From Gemmatimonadota bacterium (lineage in GTDB: Bacteria; Gemmatimonadota; Gemmatimonadetes; Gemmatimonadales; GWC2-71-9), in NCBI GenBank assembly GCA_003221035.1, contig QHUB01000022.1, positions 1-60,357 of the forward strand: a DNA stretch of 60,357 nt. Direction: 5' to 3'. Position 1 is the stretch's first letter. Each line of letters opens with the position of its first letter. Below the pieces are notes generated by a model. It did no database searches, was not told the DNA's origin, and saw nothing but the letters and a program-made list of their open reading frames with translations. Shown here one piece after another: positions 25,374 to 33,934 of the stretch. The position numbers and the translations under genes were made by a program.

Positions 25374-26551
25374 CGGCGGTGGGTCTGCACCACGTCCAGC
25401 ACCGCGTCGATGACGTCGCTGACGTCTTGATCGGTGAGGCCGGGATGCAACGGAAGACTCAGCAGCCGCTCGAAATTCGAGTACGCGACGGGGAAATCCG
25501 CGCGCGCGTAGCCGTACTTGTCGCGGTAGTAGGGGTGCACGTGGACCGGGATAAAGTGGACCGAGGTGCCGATGTTGCGTTTGGACAGCTCGTCGACGAA
25601 CTGGTCGCGACCGATGCGCAACGCGTGAGGCCGCAGGCGCAGCACGTAGAGATGCCAGGCGTGATCGACATGGGCGCGCTGGACCGGCGGCTCGAGCGCC
25701 TCGTCGACCTCGAAGGCGGCCGTGTAGGCCGCCGCGATCTCCTGCCGGCGTGTGTGGAAGCGCTCCAGCTTGCGGAGCTGGCACAGCCCGATGGCGGACG
25801 CGATGTCGGTGAGGTTGTACTTGAAGCCGGGCGCGACGATGTCGTAGCGCCAGCTGCCGCCCTTTTCGTAGCGCTTCCAGGCGTCGCGGCTCATGCCGTG
25901 CAGCGCCATGACCCGGGCGCGATCCAGAAACTCGGGATCGCCCGTCAGCATCCCGCCTTCGGCGGTGGTCAGGTTTTTGGTGGCGTAGAAGCTGAACGCG
26001 ACGGGATTCGCATCGGCGCCGATCGGCCGGCCGCGAAACCGCGCCGGCAGCGCGTGGGCGGCGTCCTCGATCATCGTCACCTGATTCGCCCGTGCGAGCG
26101 CGTCGAGCGTGTCACGCTCGACGGGATGGCCCGCGTAGTGGACCGGCATGATCGCACGCGTCCGGGGCGTCATGGCGGCCGCCACGCGTTCGGGATCGAT
26201 GTTGAGGGTGTCGGGCTCGACATCCACGAGCACCGGCCGCGCGCCGACGTGCTCGATGACGTTGACCGTGGCCGCGAAGGTCAGCGGCGTCGTAATCACT
26301 TCGTCGCCCGGGCCGATCTCGAGGCAGGCGAGTGCGACGTGCATCGCCGCGGTGCACGAGTTCAGCGCGAGCGCGCCCGGTGACCCCAGGGCCGCCGCGA
26401 ATTCCTCCTCGAAGCGCTTGGTCTTGGGTCCCGTCGTGATCCAGGGCGAGCGCAGCGTGTCGACGACCTCGCGGATCTCGTCTTCCCCGATCAGCGGCGG
26501 CGAGTAGGGCAGGAAGTCGCGCCGTGCGGATCGTGCAACCGTGTCCGTCAT
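25370..26551 (-). CDS. DegT/DnrJ/EryC1 sugar aminotransferase
   Basis: A 393-residue PLP enzyme of the nucleotide-sugar aminotransferase family. ALNSCTAAMHVAL binds the cofactor phosphate, MIEDAAHALP holds the Asp-His region, and FYATKNLTTAEGGML carries the PLP-binding Lys. FIPVHVHPYYRDKYGY near the end is typical of the family. It would convert the 4-keto sugar made by the dehydratase to a 4-amino sugar, as PglE, PseC and ArnB do. It overlaps both neighbours by 4 bases. Confidence 0.9.
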   Translation of the reverse strand: MTDTVARSARRDFLPYSPPLIGEDEIREVVDTLRSPWITTGPKTKRFEEEFAAALGSPGALALNSCTAAMHVALACLEIGPGDEVITTPLTFAATVNVIEHVGARPVLVDVEPDTLNIDPERVAAAMTPRTRAIMPVHYAGHPVERDTLDALARANQVTMIEDAAHALPARFRGRPIGADANPVAFSFYATKNLTTAEGGMLTGDPEFLDRARVMALHGMSRDAWKRYEKGGSWRYDIVAPGFKYNLTDIASAIGLCQLRKLERFHTRRQEIAAAYTAAFEVDEALEPPVQRAHVDHAWHLYVLRLRPHALRIGRDQFVDELSKRNIGTSVHFIPVHVHPYYRDKYGYARADFPVAYSNFERLLSLPLHPGLTDQDVSDVIDAVLDVVQTHRR

Positions 26552-28713
26552 GAGGCGCTGCCTCCACCGGCCACGGCGCCGCCGGATGGGGGAATCGTCG
26601 AATCGGGACTCAGCAGCGGATCTGGAAGGACCGGCACACCGTTGGCAGGTGCGACGACGGGCGCCTCCTGATCCGTGACGGCGGGTGGGCGCCGGGAGAC
26701 CCGTCGCCGCGTCGCACCGTTGCCGTTCGTATGGGGACGAGAGTAGCCGTTGCCGTTGCTGCGGCGTTGTGTCGCAGCGCCGACCAGCTCGAGCCGTTCC
26801 GGCTGGTACTCCGTCACGATCGTCGAGAGCGCGCGCATCATGGCGTGCTCGTCGCCTTCGCCCGTGACCGCGATCAGGGTGCGGAGCTGGCGCGCCAGGA
26901 GCGCGCCGCCGTTGCCGTTGCCGGTGACGACGCGAATCTTCTCGATCGAGGTCTTTGCCAGCGTTTCGTTGGGCGCGACGAGCTCCTCTTCGAGTTTTTC
27001 GCCGGGCCGCAGGCCGGTGAACACGATCTGCACGTCGTGGTACGGCACCAGCCCGGAGAGTCGGATCAGCTGCTCGGCGAGCTCGAGGATGCGGACCTGC
27101 GTGCCCATCTCGAGCACGGCGATCCGGCCCGCGGCCTCGGGCAGCGACGCCGCTTCGAGGACGAGCTGGGACGCTTCCGGAATCGTCATCAGGAACCGCT
27201 TCATCTCCGGATGCGTGACCGTGACCGGCCCGCCCACGGCGATCTGTTTCTTGAACAGCGGCACCACGCTCCCGTCCGAGCCGAGCACGTTGCCGAACCG
27301 CACGACGCGGAAATCGGTCTGGGCGGCGCGCAGCGAGGGCAGCTCAAGCACGATGTGCTCGGCGACCCGCTTGGTGGCGCCGAGGATGCTCATCGGATTG
27401 ACGGCTTTGTCGGTCGAGATGAGGACGAACTTTCCGGTGCCGACACGCGCGGCGGACTGCGCGAGCCGCAGCGTGCCGACCACGTTGTTCCAGACGCCCT
27501 CGATCATGTTGGCCTCGAGCATCGGCACGTGCTTGTAGGCCGCGGCGTGGAAGACGCAGTCGGGGCGATAAGCTTCGAACAGCCGGTCGAGGCGGGCGGC
27601 GTTCGTCACGCTCGCCAGCACCGGCACGACGTCGATGGCGGGATGGGATTCCGAGATCTCGTGAGCGATGAAGAACAGCGGGCTCTCCGCGCGGTCGAGC
27701 AGCAGCAGGCGCCGGGGATTGAAGCGCGCAATCTGCCGGACCAGCTCGGAACCGATGGAGCCGCCCGCGCCGGTGACGAGGATGACCTTCCCGGCGAGCT
27801 CGGGCGCTACATCCTTGAGATCGAGCTGCACCGGCGGCCGGCCCAGCAGGTCTTCGACCTGGACGTCGCGGACCTGGTTGATCTGCGGCTCGTCGGGGGA
27901 CAGCAGGTCGACCTGCGGCGGCAGAATCTTGACCGCGACACCGGTCTCGGCGGCCCGTGCGACGAGCCCGCGCAGCTGCTCGGGGCTCGCGGACGGAATG
28001 GCGATCACGATCTGCTGGGCGTGGTGCATCGCGACAAACCGCCGCAGCTCGTCCGACCCGCCGAGGACCGAGACGCCATGGAGCGTCCGGCCGTGCTTGG
28101 CGACATCGTCATCGACCATGCCGACGACGTTGAGGGGATGCCGCGGGTCGTGCTGGAGCTGCCGCAGCAGCCGTTCGCCGGCGACTCCTGCGCCCACGAT
28201 GATCGCGGGCCGGCCGCGCCGCCGCTGGCGGCGCCGGAACGGCTCTTCCTTGATCCAGCGGAGCAGGCCGCGCTGATCGCGGCTCGGGCGCCGGAACGGC
28301 TCTTCCTTAATCCACCGCGCGACGAACCGAATGCCGCCCGCCACGACGATGGTGATCAGCCAGTCGAGTGCCGGGACCGACCGCGGCACGGTGCCGAAGC
28401 GTCCCGCGAAAACCAGGAGGGTGACGAAGGCCACTGAGCCCAGCGTCGTCGCGGCGACGAGCTGGCGCAGATCACGGACCCCGACGAGATGCCAGTAGCC
28501 GCGAAACAGGCCGAAGCGGTTGAAGAGGAGCAGGCGCAGCGCCAGCAGGTAGGGCAGCGTCCCGGCGTAGTTGCGAAGCTGATCGGGCGGAATACGGAAG
28601 TCGAAGCGCAGCGCGAACGCGGCGAAATAGGCGAACGACACCAGCGCCAGGTGTCCGGCAATCGAGAGGGCGCGCCGCTGCTGGCGCAGACGCGAAAAGA
28701 CGTCTTTCAACAT
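26548..28713 (-). CDS. Membrane UDP-HexNAc 4,6-dehydratase (WbpM/PglF/CapD-like)
   Basis: 721 residues. Four membrane helices (about 15-130) precede a first Rossmann-like domain (AIIVGAGVAGERLLRQL) and the SDR dehydratase domain: VILVTGAGGSIGSELVRQI binds NAD, and HAAAYKHVPMLEANM, ISTDKAVNPMSILGATKRVAE and RFGNVLGSDGSVVPLF are hallmark motifs. It makes UDP-4-keto-6-deoxy-HexNAc at the inner membrane, first step of the amino-sugar route. The linker after the membrane part has a 57-bp in-frame tandem duplication (RWIKEEPFRR twice). A low-complexity C-tail rich in Asn, Gly and Pro is extra. It heads the minus-strand operon. Confidence 0.9.
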   Translation of the reverse strand: MLKDVFSRLRQQRRALSIAGHLALVSFAYFAAFALRFDFRIPPDQLRNYAGTLPYLLALRLLLFNRFGLFRGYWHLVGVRDLRQLVAATTLGSVAFVTLLVFAGRFGTVPRSVPALDWLITIVVAGGIRFVARWIKEEPFRRPSRDQRGLLRWIKEEPFRRRQRRRGRPAIIVGAGVAGERLLRQLQHDPRHPLNVVGMVDDDVAKHGRTLHGVSVLGGSDELRRFVAMHHAQQIVIAIPSASPEQLRGLVARAAETGVAVKILPPQVDLLSPDEPQINQVRDVQVEDLLGRPPVQLDLKDVAPELAGKVILVTGAGGSIGSELVRQIARFNPRRLLLLDRAESPLFFIAHEISESHPAIDVVPVLASVTNAARLDRLFEAYRPDCVFHAAAYKHVPMLEANMIEGVWNNVVGTLRLAQSAARVGTGKFVLISTDKAVNPMSILGATKRVAEHIVLELPSLRAAQTDFRVVRFGNVLGSDGSVVPLFKKQIAVGGPVTVTHPEMKRFLMTIPEASQLVLEAASLPEAAGRIAVLEMGTQVRILELAEQLIRLSGLVPYHDVQIVFTGLRPGEKLEEELVAPNETLAKTSIEKIRVVTGNGNGGALLARQLRTLIAVTGEGDEHAMMRALSTIVTEYQPERLELVGAATQRRSNGNGYSRPHTNGNGATRRRVSRRPPAVTDQEAPVVAPANGVPVLPDPLLSPDSTIPPSGGAVAGGGSAS
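28231..28317 (-). repeat. 57-bp in-frame tandem duplication in the dehydratase gene
   Basis: The 30 bases at 28231-28260 recur at 28288-28317 with two differences, a period of 57 bases or 19 codons. The first 21 bases are identical. Both copies encode RWIKEEPFRR in the linker between the membrane helices and the first Rossmann domain. Confidence 0.8.
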
Positions 28714-28951
28714 GGAAATGAGGACTCCGCGTTAGGCTGTGCGGTCCTGCATTGCACCTTCTGTGCTCGGGGCTGGTGTGCTTGTGTGGAAGGCGCCGCG
28801 CCTCAGGACGAAGCGCGCGACCCGTCGCTCTTGCTACGCAACAGGGCGCAACGCGGTGAGCCCTGCGGGGTTAGTGGGTTAGATGCGCGACGGTGAGCGG
28901 CACCGAGCTTGCGTGGCGCACCCTTGCATGGAGCCCAAGGAGCCACACGAG
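28714..28951. promoter_or_regulatory. Divergent promoter region of two polysaccharide operons
   Basis: 238 bases separate the dehydratase operon (minus) from the Wzc-Wza operon (plus), so both promoters should be here. One clear hairpin is visible: CAGGGC (28842-28847) with GCCCTG (28860-28865). I found no known riboswitch pattern and no convincing -35/-10 pair. Confidence 0.4.
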
Positions 28952-31345
28952 ATGTCCGGATCAAATGGAGAAGGCACGCGCATTCCCGTGCTGCGTTCCG
29001 AATCGAGCCTCGATACGATTCGGATGAAGAGTCTCACGACGCCCAGCGCCCCTCCGCCGCCGCCCGCGGAGCATAGCGATTGGCAGCGCTACTTCAACTC
29101 CGTCATGCGGCACAAATGGTTCGTGATCGTCGTGACGTTGGTGGGGACTGCCCTCGGGATCGTCGCCACGCGGTTTCTCGACCCGCGCTACACTGCGAAA
29201 GCGATCCTGTGGGTCGACGTCGCGGTCGGTCGCGATCGTGGCGTCCAGTCGGACCAGCTGCTCGATTCGCGAGGCTGGGAGGAGCTGGTCGTGTCGAACG
29301 CCGTGCTCGACACCGTTGTCAAGGAACGGCGGTTGTTCATCCATCCTGAGACGCCACAGGATTCCGCAGCGCTCACCACTTTCGACATCACCGACCGGGT
29401 CGCCCCGGGCGACTATCGGGTGGTCGTCGACAAGGCGGGTCGCGCATTCCGGCTGGAGCTCGAGGACGGCACCGTCGTGCAACGGGGTCGGGTGGGGCAG
29501 CCGGTCGGCGAGAGCGTAGGCTTCGATTGGACGCCCACCGCGGCCATGCTGAAGCCGGGCACGACCGTCAAGTTCGGCGTCAGCGCCATCACGGACGCGT
29601 CCGCATCCCTCGCGAAGAGCATCAAGACCCGACTCGATCCCGACGGCAACTTTCTGCGCCTGCAGCTCAAGAGCACGAGCGCCGCGGGCGCGGCGGCGAC
29701 GCTGAACGCGATCAGTGCGCGCATCGTGGCTGTCGAGAGCGAAATGAAGCGCCGGAAGTTCGAGGAGTTGGCCGGTGTGATGGACGAGCAGCACCAGCAC
29801 GCGAAAGAGGCGCTCGACCAGGCCGATGAAGCGCTGCGAAACTTCCGCGTGCGCACCGCCGACCGGCCGCTCGTCACACAGGCCCCGGGCGGTGGGTTGA
29901 CCGTCGAGGGCAGCGGCGTGGTTACGCAGCTCCGCACCGACATGGACCAGCAGCGCCGAGACCGGCAACAGATCCTGTCGTTGGCCACTCGCGCGCAAAG
30001 CAGCTCGGTCCCGGTCCAACTCTGGAACAGCATTCCGTCGGTCCAGAACGACCCCGTGATGAAAGGCGCGCTCGACGAGCTCGGCCTGAAGCAGGCGCAG
30101 CTGCGTCAGCTGCGGCTGCAGTACACCGATTCCGCCGCCCCCGTGCGCCAATTGCAGTCCGATCTCACGACGCTCGAGCATCAGCAGATTCCGTCGCTGG
30201 CGCGCATTCTCGCGGGAACGCTCGGCGAGGTCGTGGCGACCACGAAACCGCGCGCCGACACGGCGATCGGTCAATTGCGCGCGGCGCCCAGTATCGCGCT
30301 CGAAGGCTCGCGCCTGGAGCGCGAGCAGCGGTTGGCCGAAGAGCAATTCAACAACGTCGATGGCGAATATCAGAAGGCGAAGCTCGGCTTGATCAGCGCG
30401 CTCCCAGATGTGCGCGTGCTCGACCCGGCTCAGGAGCCTCGCCGTCCCGCCGCCGACTTCGGCCCGCTGCTCATCCTGCTGGCCGCGATGGCGAGCTTCG
30501 GGCTCGCGGTCATGGGCGTCACGCTCCGCGACAAGATGGACCCGAAGGTCCGCTATCCCGAGCAGATCACGGGACGGATGCAGCTCCCGATTCTCGGCGC
30601 CGTTCCGCACGTCAGCTGGCGCCTGGGCGCCAACGGCGACGGTCCGGCCCAGGTGATCGAGGCGCTGCGCGGCCTGCGGCTGCGGGTGTTGCATGCCCAC
30701 GCCGGCGAGGGCCCGCTGACACTGACGATCACGAGCCCCGGCATCGGCGACGGCAAGTCGTTCGTCTCGCTGAACCTCGCGCTCTCATTCGCGGACGCCG
30801 GGTATCGCACGCTGCTCGTGGACGGCGACACGCGGCGCGGCGTGCAGCATAAGGCGCTCAAGACGCCGTCTACGCCCGGACTGACCGACGTCGTCGCGGG
30901 GCGGGTGGCGCTCGACGCCGCGCTCCGGCTGACGTCCTATCCTGGGCTCACGTTCCTGAGCTCGGGCACCCGGATGCAGCGCGCTCCGGAGCGGCTGTTG
31001 TCGCAGAACATGCGCGACTTGATGTCGAAGCTCCGTTCCATGTTCGACGTCGTCATCGTGGACAGTCCACCGCTCGGCGCCGGCGCCGATCCGCTGGTCC
31101 TCGGCACGTTGACCGAGAACCTGCTGCTCGTCCTGCGCACCGGTCAGTCGGACATCAACCTCGCGTCCACCAAACTCGAAGTCCTGAACGCGTTGCCGGT
31201 CCGCGTCATCGGCGCCGTCCTCAACGACGTACGCTCGAGCGGCGTCTATCGCTACTACATGTACTCCTCGGCGGAATACGAGCTGGTCGACGATGAAGGC
31301 CAGACCAGGGAAGCGCTGCCGAGCATTTTGGGAGGTCGGACATGA
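28952..31345 (+). CDS. Wzc-like polysaccharide co-polymerase / BY-kinase
   Basis: 797 residues from the ATG at 28952, which has AAGGAG upstream; earlier in-frame starts give a shapeless N-terminus. A Wzz-type domain begins with TM1 (WFVIVVTLVGTALGIVATRF, about 55-75) and has long periplasmic coiled coils, with TM2 near 505. The cytoplasmic BY-kinase has Walker A SPGIGDGKS (about 594), Walker A' LLVDGDTRRG, Walker B VVIVDSPP and a Tyr-rich patch (YRYYMYSSAEYEL) near the end for autophosphorylation. It controls chain length and couples to the export pore. Its stop overlaps the Wza-like gene by 4 bases. Confidence 0.9.
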   Translation: MSGSNGEGTRIPVLRSESSLDTIRMKSLTTPSAPPPPPAEHSDWQRYFNSVMRHKWFVIVVTLVGTALGIVATRFLDPRYTAKAILWVDVAVGRDRGVQSDQLLDSRGWEELVVSNAVLDTVVKERRLFIHPETPQDSAALTTFDITDRVAPGDYRVVVDKAGRAFRLELEDGTVVQRGRVGQPVGESVGFDWTPTAAMLKPGTTVKFGVSAITDASASLAKSIKTRLDPDGNFLRLQLKSTSAAGAAATLNAISARIVAVESEMKRRKFEELAGVMDEQHQHAKEALDQADEALRNFRVRTADRPLVTQAPGGGLTVEGSGVVTQLRTDMDQQRRDRQQILSLATRAQSSSVPVQLWNSIPSVQNDPVMKGALDELGLKQAQLRQLRLQYTDSAAPVRQLQSDLTTLEHQQIPSLARILAGTLGEVVATTKPRADTAIGQLRAAPSIALEGSRLEREQRLAEEQFNNVDGEYQKAKLGLISALPDVRVLDPAQEPRRPAADFGPLLILLAAMASFGLAVMGVTLRDKMDPKVRYPEQITGRMQLPILGAVPHVSWRLGANGDGPAQVIEALRGLRLRVLHAHAGEGPLTLTITSPGIGDGKSFVSLNLALSFADAGYRTLLVDGDTRRGVQHKALKTPSTPGLTDVVAGRVALDAALRLTSYPGLTFLSSGTRMQRAPERLLSQNMRDLMSKLRSMFDVVIVDSPPLGAGADPLVLGTLTENLLLVLRTGQSDINLASTKLEVLNALPVRVIGAVLNDVRSSGVYRYYMYSSAEYELVDDEGQTREALPSILGGRT

Positions 31346-32082
31346 GAAGCAGGATTTGGGATCTGGGCGTTGGGATCCTGGGGGCGCTGCTGCTGTGTGC
31401 GCCTGCCCTCGCCGCTCAGGATGGCAATGGGGATAAGAACGTCGTGAATCGACCGCTGGCAACACGCGAGGAGCTCGAAGCAGCAAAGGAGCGGGCGGGC
31501 GCCACCCAGCTCGCGGCTCGCATCCAGACTCGACTCACGGATGGAGACTTTCACCGCGGTGATCGCATCGCGTTGATGGTGCAGGCTGAATCGACGCTGA
31601 CCGACACCTTCGTGGTGGGCAGCCGGGCGGAGTTGATTCTCCCGCCCCCAACAACGGGCTCGCTGTCGCTCAAAGGGGTGCTGCGCTCGGAGCTCGAATC
31701 CAAGCTGACCGAGTACATCGCCAGGTTTCGAAACAATCCGATCGTGCGTGCGCAGCCCTTGCTGCGCCTCTCGGTTCAGGGTGAAGTCGCAAAAGCGGGG
31801 ATTTATGCCGTACCCGCGGACGCCCAGATCGCGGATGCGTTGATGGCGGCCGGGGGTACCACACAGTTCGCGAAGGCCAATCAGGTGTCCATCGAGCGGA
31901 ACGGGAAGTCGTTCTGGAGAGGCTCGGCATTCGACACCGATCTCGATGCGCTCGGCCTGCAGGACGGCGATCAGATCGTGGTGGGGTCGAACCGGCCCGG
32001 TGGCTCCGACAACTTGCGGGTGGCAGCACTGATCGTGAGTATCGCCGGTGGCCTCTACGGACTCAGCAGGGCTATTCATTAA
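31342..32082 (+). CDS. Wza-like polysaccharide export protein
   Basis: 246 residues. A Sec signal peptide (cleavage near LAAQD) precedes a Poly_export domain (DFHRGDRIALMVQ to NPIVRAQPLLRLSV) and one SLBB domain (GEVAKAGIYAVPADAQIADALMAAGG). The end has a hydrophobic helix (VAALIVSIAGGLYGLS). It is shorter than Wza (about 380), has only one SLBB domain and shows no lipobox Cys, so it may be a periplasmic or inner-membrane-attached export adaptor rather than the full outer-membrane pore. It overlaps the Wzc-like gene, as such pairs usually do. Confidence 0.82.
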   Translation: MRSRIWDLGVGILGALLLCAPALAAQDGNGDKNVVNRPLATREELEAAKERAGATQLAARIQTRLTDGDFHRGDRIALMVQAESTLTDTFVVGSRAELILPPPTTGSLSLKGVLRSELESKLTEYIARFRNNPIVRAQPLLRLSVQGEVAKAGIYAVPADAQIADALMAAGGTTQFAKANQVSIERNGKSFWRGSAFDTDLDALGLQDGDQIVVGSNRPGGSDNLRVAALIVSIAGGLYGLSRAIH

Positions 32083-33934
32083 AGAAGGAATCCAGCGGCG
32101 GCTCCCCATCGGCGCCGAAGTCACGGCTCAGGGAGTCCACGTTCGGGTGTGGGCTCCCAAGCGCCGCCGCGTCGAAGTCGAAGTGAATTCCGGCTATAGC
32201 GAGCTCGAACAGGAAGACGCGGGATACTTCTCCGGTCTCGTGTCCGAGCTCGCGTCCGGCGGTCGCTATCGATTTCGCCTCGATGGGGACAAGAGCTTTC
32301 CGGACCCCGCCTCGCGCTATCAGCCCGACGGGCCGCACGGGGCATCGCAGGTCATCGATCCCTCACAATTCCGCTGGAGCGATGCGGCGTGGAACGGCAT
32401 CGAGCCCGCGCGTCAGGTGATCTCCGAGCTGCACATCGGCACGTTCACTCCGCAGGGGACCTACGCAGCGGCCGCCGAGCGCCTGGGTGCGCTGAGAGAC
32501 GTCGGCGTCACCGTCGTGGAGATTATGCCGCTCGCTGATTTCACCGGCGGGTTCGGCTGGGGATACGACGGAGTGGACTGGTTTGCGCCCTATCACCCCT
32601 ATGGCTCGTGCGACGACCTCCGCGCCCTCGTCAACCGAGCGCACGAGATCGGACTCGGTGTGATTCTCGACGTGGTGTACAACCACTTCGGTCCGGAAGG
32701 GAACTACGTCCGCGAGTTTTCCGATGGGTACTTCAGCAGCCGGCACCACACCGACTGGGGCGACGCGATCAACTATGACGGCGAGGGATCGGCAGGGGTA
32801 CGCGAGCTGGTGCTGAGCAATGTGCGGCACTGGATCGAGGAGTATCACTTCGATGGGCTGCGGCTTGATGCCACCCATGCGATTTATGACGATTCACCGC
32901 GCCATATCCTGCAGGACATCGGGACCACCGCTCGCACTGCGGCGGGGAAGCGGTCTGTGATCGTCGCGGCCGAAAGTGAGCCTCAGGATGCGCGCCTCGT
33001 GCGCCCGCCGGCGCGGCAAGGGTATGGCCTGGACTACATCTGGTGTGACGACTTTCATCATCTGGCGCTCGTCGCGGCGACGGGAACGCGCGGAGCCTAC
33101 TACACCGACTACGCCGGATCGCCGCAGGAATTTGTGTCGGCGGTGAAGCGCGGGCCGTTGTATCAAGGCCAGTTCTATTCCTGGCAGAAGCAGCGTCGCG
33201 GTGCGCCGGCCTGGGACGTCCCGCGGTGGCGCATGGTGTTCTGCCTGGAGAATCACGACCAGCTGGCGAACTCTCGCGATGGACGGCGCCTGCATCAGCT
33301 CACGAGTCCCGGCCGCTATCGCGCGCTCACGGCACTCCTGCTGCTCGCGCCACAAACGCCGCTCCTCTTTCAGGGAGAGGAGTTCGGAGCGTCAGCGCCG
33401 TTCCTCTACTTTGCCGATCACGACGGCGAGCTCCGCGGCCTGGTGCGGAAGGGGCGGCTCGAGTCTCTGAGGCAATTTGTCTCGATGGCCAGCGACGATC
33501 TCAGCGACGTCGCCGATCCGGCTGATCGCGGCACGTTCGAGCGCTCCCGGCTCGATTGGGCGGAGCGCGAGCGCAACACGACGCATCTGGCGTTGCATCG
33601 AGACCTGATTGCCCTGCGCCGGGACGATCCAGTGCTATCGGCGACGAATCGTGAAATCGACGGAGCAGTCATTGGACCTCGAGGCTTCATCCTCCGCTTC
33701 TTTGGGGAGGATGGTAGCGACCGCCTGCTCGTCGTGAATTTGGGGCACGACTTGCCGCTCGAAATCGCGCCGGAGCCGCTCCTTGCGCCCCCGGGAGGCG
33801 GTTGGACACGGCGGTGGCACAGCGAGGACCCTCGTTACGGCGGCCGCGGCGCGGGACCGATCGAATCGGAGGTTGGCACGTGGCGGATTCCAGCGGAGTC
33901 AGCGACGTTGCTCGCGGCGGCCACCGGCGCGTAA
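32048..33934 (+). CDS. treZ: Malto-oligosyltrehalose trehalohydrolase
   Basis: A 628-residue GH13 enzyme that releases trehalose from maltooligosyl-trehalose. An N-terminal CBM48-like domain leads into FPDPASRYQPDGPHGASQVID, a stretch characteristic of TreZ. The barrel has VILDVVYNHFGPEG, GLRLDATHAIYD with the nucleophile Asp, VAAESE with the acid Glu, and LENHDQLANS. The GTG start at 32048 overlaps the export gene by 35 bases and has only a weak ribosome-binding site, so a slightly later start is possible. Its usual partner treY is not in the window. Confidence 0.85.
   Translation: MASTDSAGLFIKEGIQRRLPIGAEVTAQGVHVRVWAPKRRRVEVEVNSGYSELEQEDAGYFSGLVSELASGGRYRFRLDGDKSFPDPASRYQPDGPHGASQVIDPSQFRWSDAAWNGIEPARQVISELHIGTFTPQGTYAAAAERLGALRDVGVTVVEIMPLADFTGGFGWGYDGVDWFAPYHPYGSCDDLRALVNRAHEIGLGVILDVVYNHFGPEGNYVREFSDGYFSSRHHTDWGDAINYDGEGSAGVRELVLSNVRHWIEEYHFDGLRLDATHAIYDDSPRHILQDIGTTARTAAGKRSVIVAAESEPQDARLVRPPARQGYGLDYIWCDDFHHLALVAATGTRGAYYTDYAGSPQEFVSAVKRGPLYQGQFYSWQKQRRGAPAWDVPRWRMVFCLENHDQLANSRDGRRLHQLTSPGRYRALTALLLLAPQTPLLFQGEEFGASAPFLYFADHDGELRGLVRKGRLESLRQFVSMASDDLSDVADPADRGTFERSRLDWAERERNTTHLALHRDLIALRRDDPVLSATNREIDGAVIGPRGFILRFFGEDGSDRLLVVNLGHDLPLEIAPEPLLAPPGGGWTRRWHSEDPRYGGRGAGPIESEVGTWRIPAESATLLAAATGA

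Noticed and set aside
26731-28437. 568-codon open frame antisense to the dehydratase
   Set aside because: Arg/His/Gln-rich shadow of a confident gene; no ribosome-binding site or domain.
28842-28865. Hairpin before the Wzc operon as a third c-di-GMP riboswitch
   Set aside because: It lacks the GAAA-closed P2 stem and the GACGCAAAGC core.
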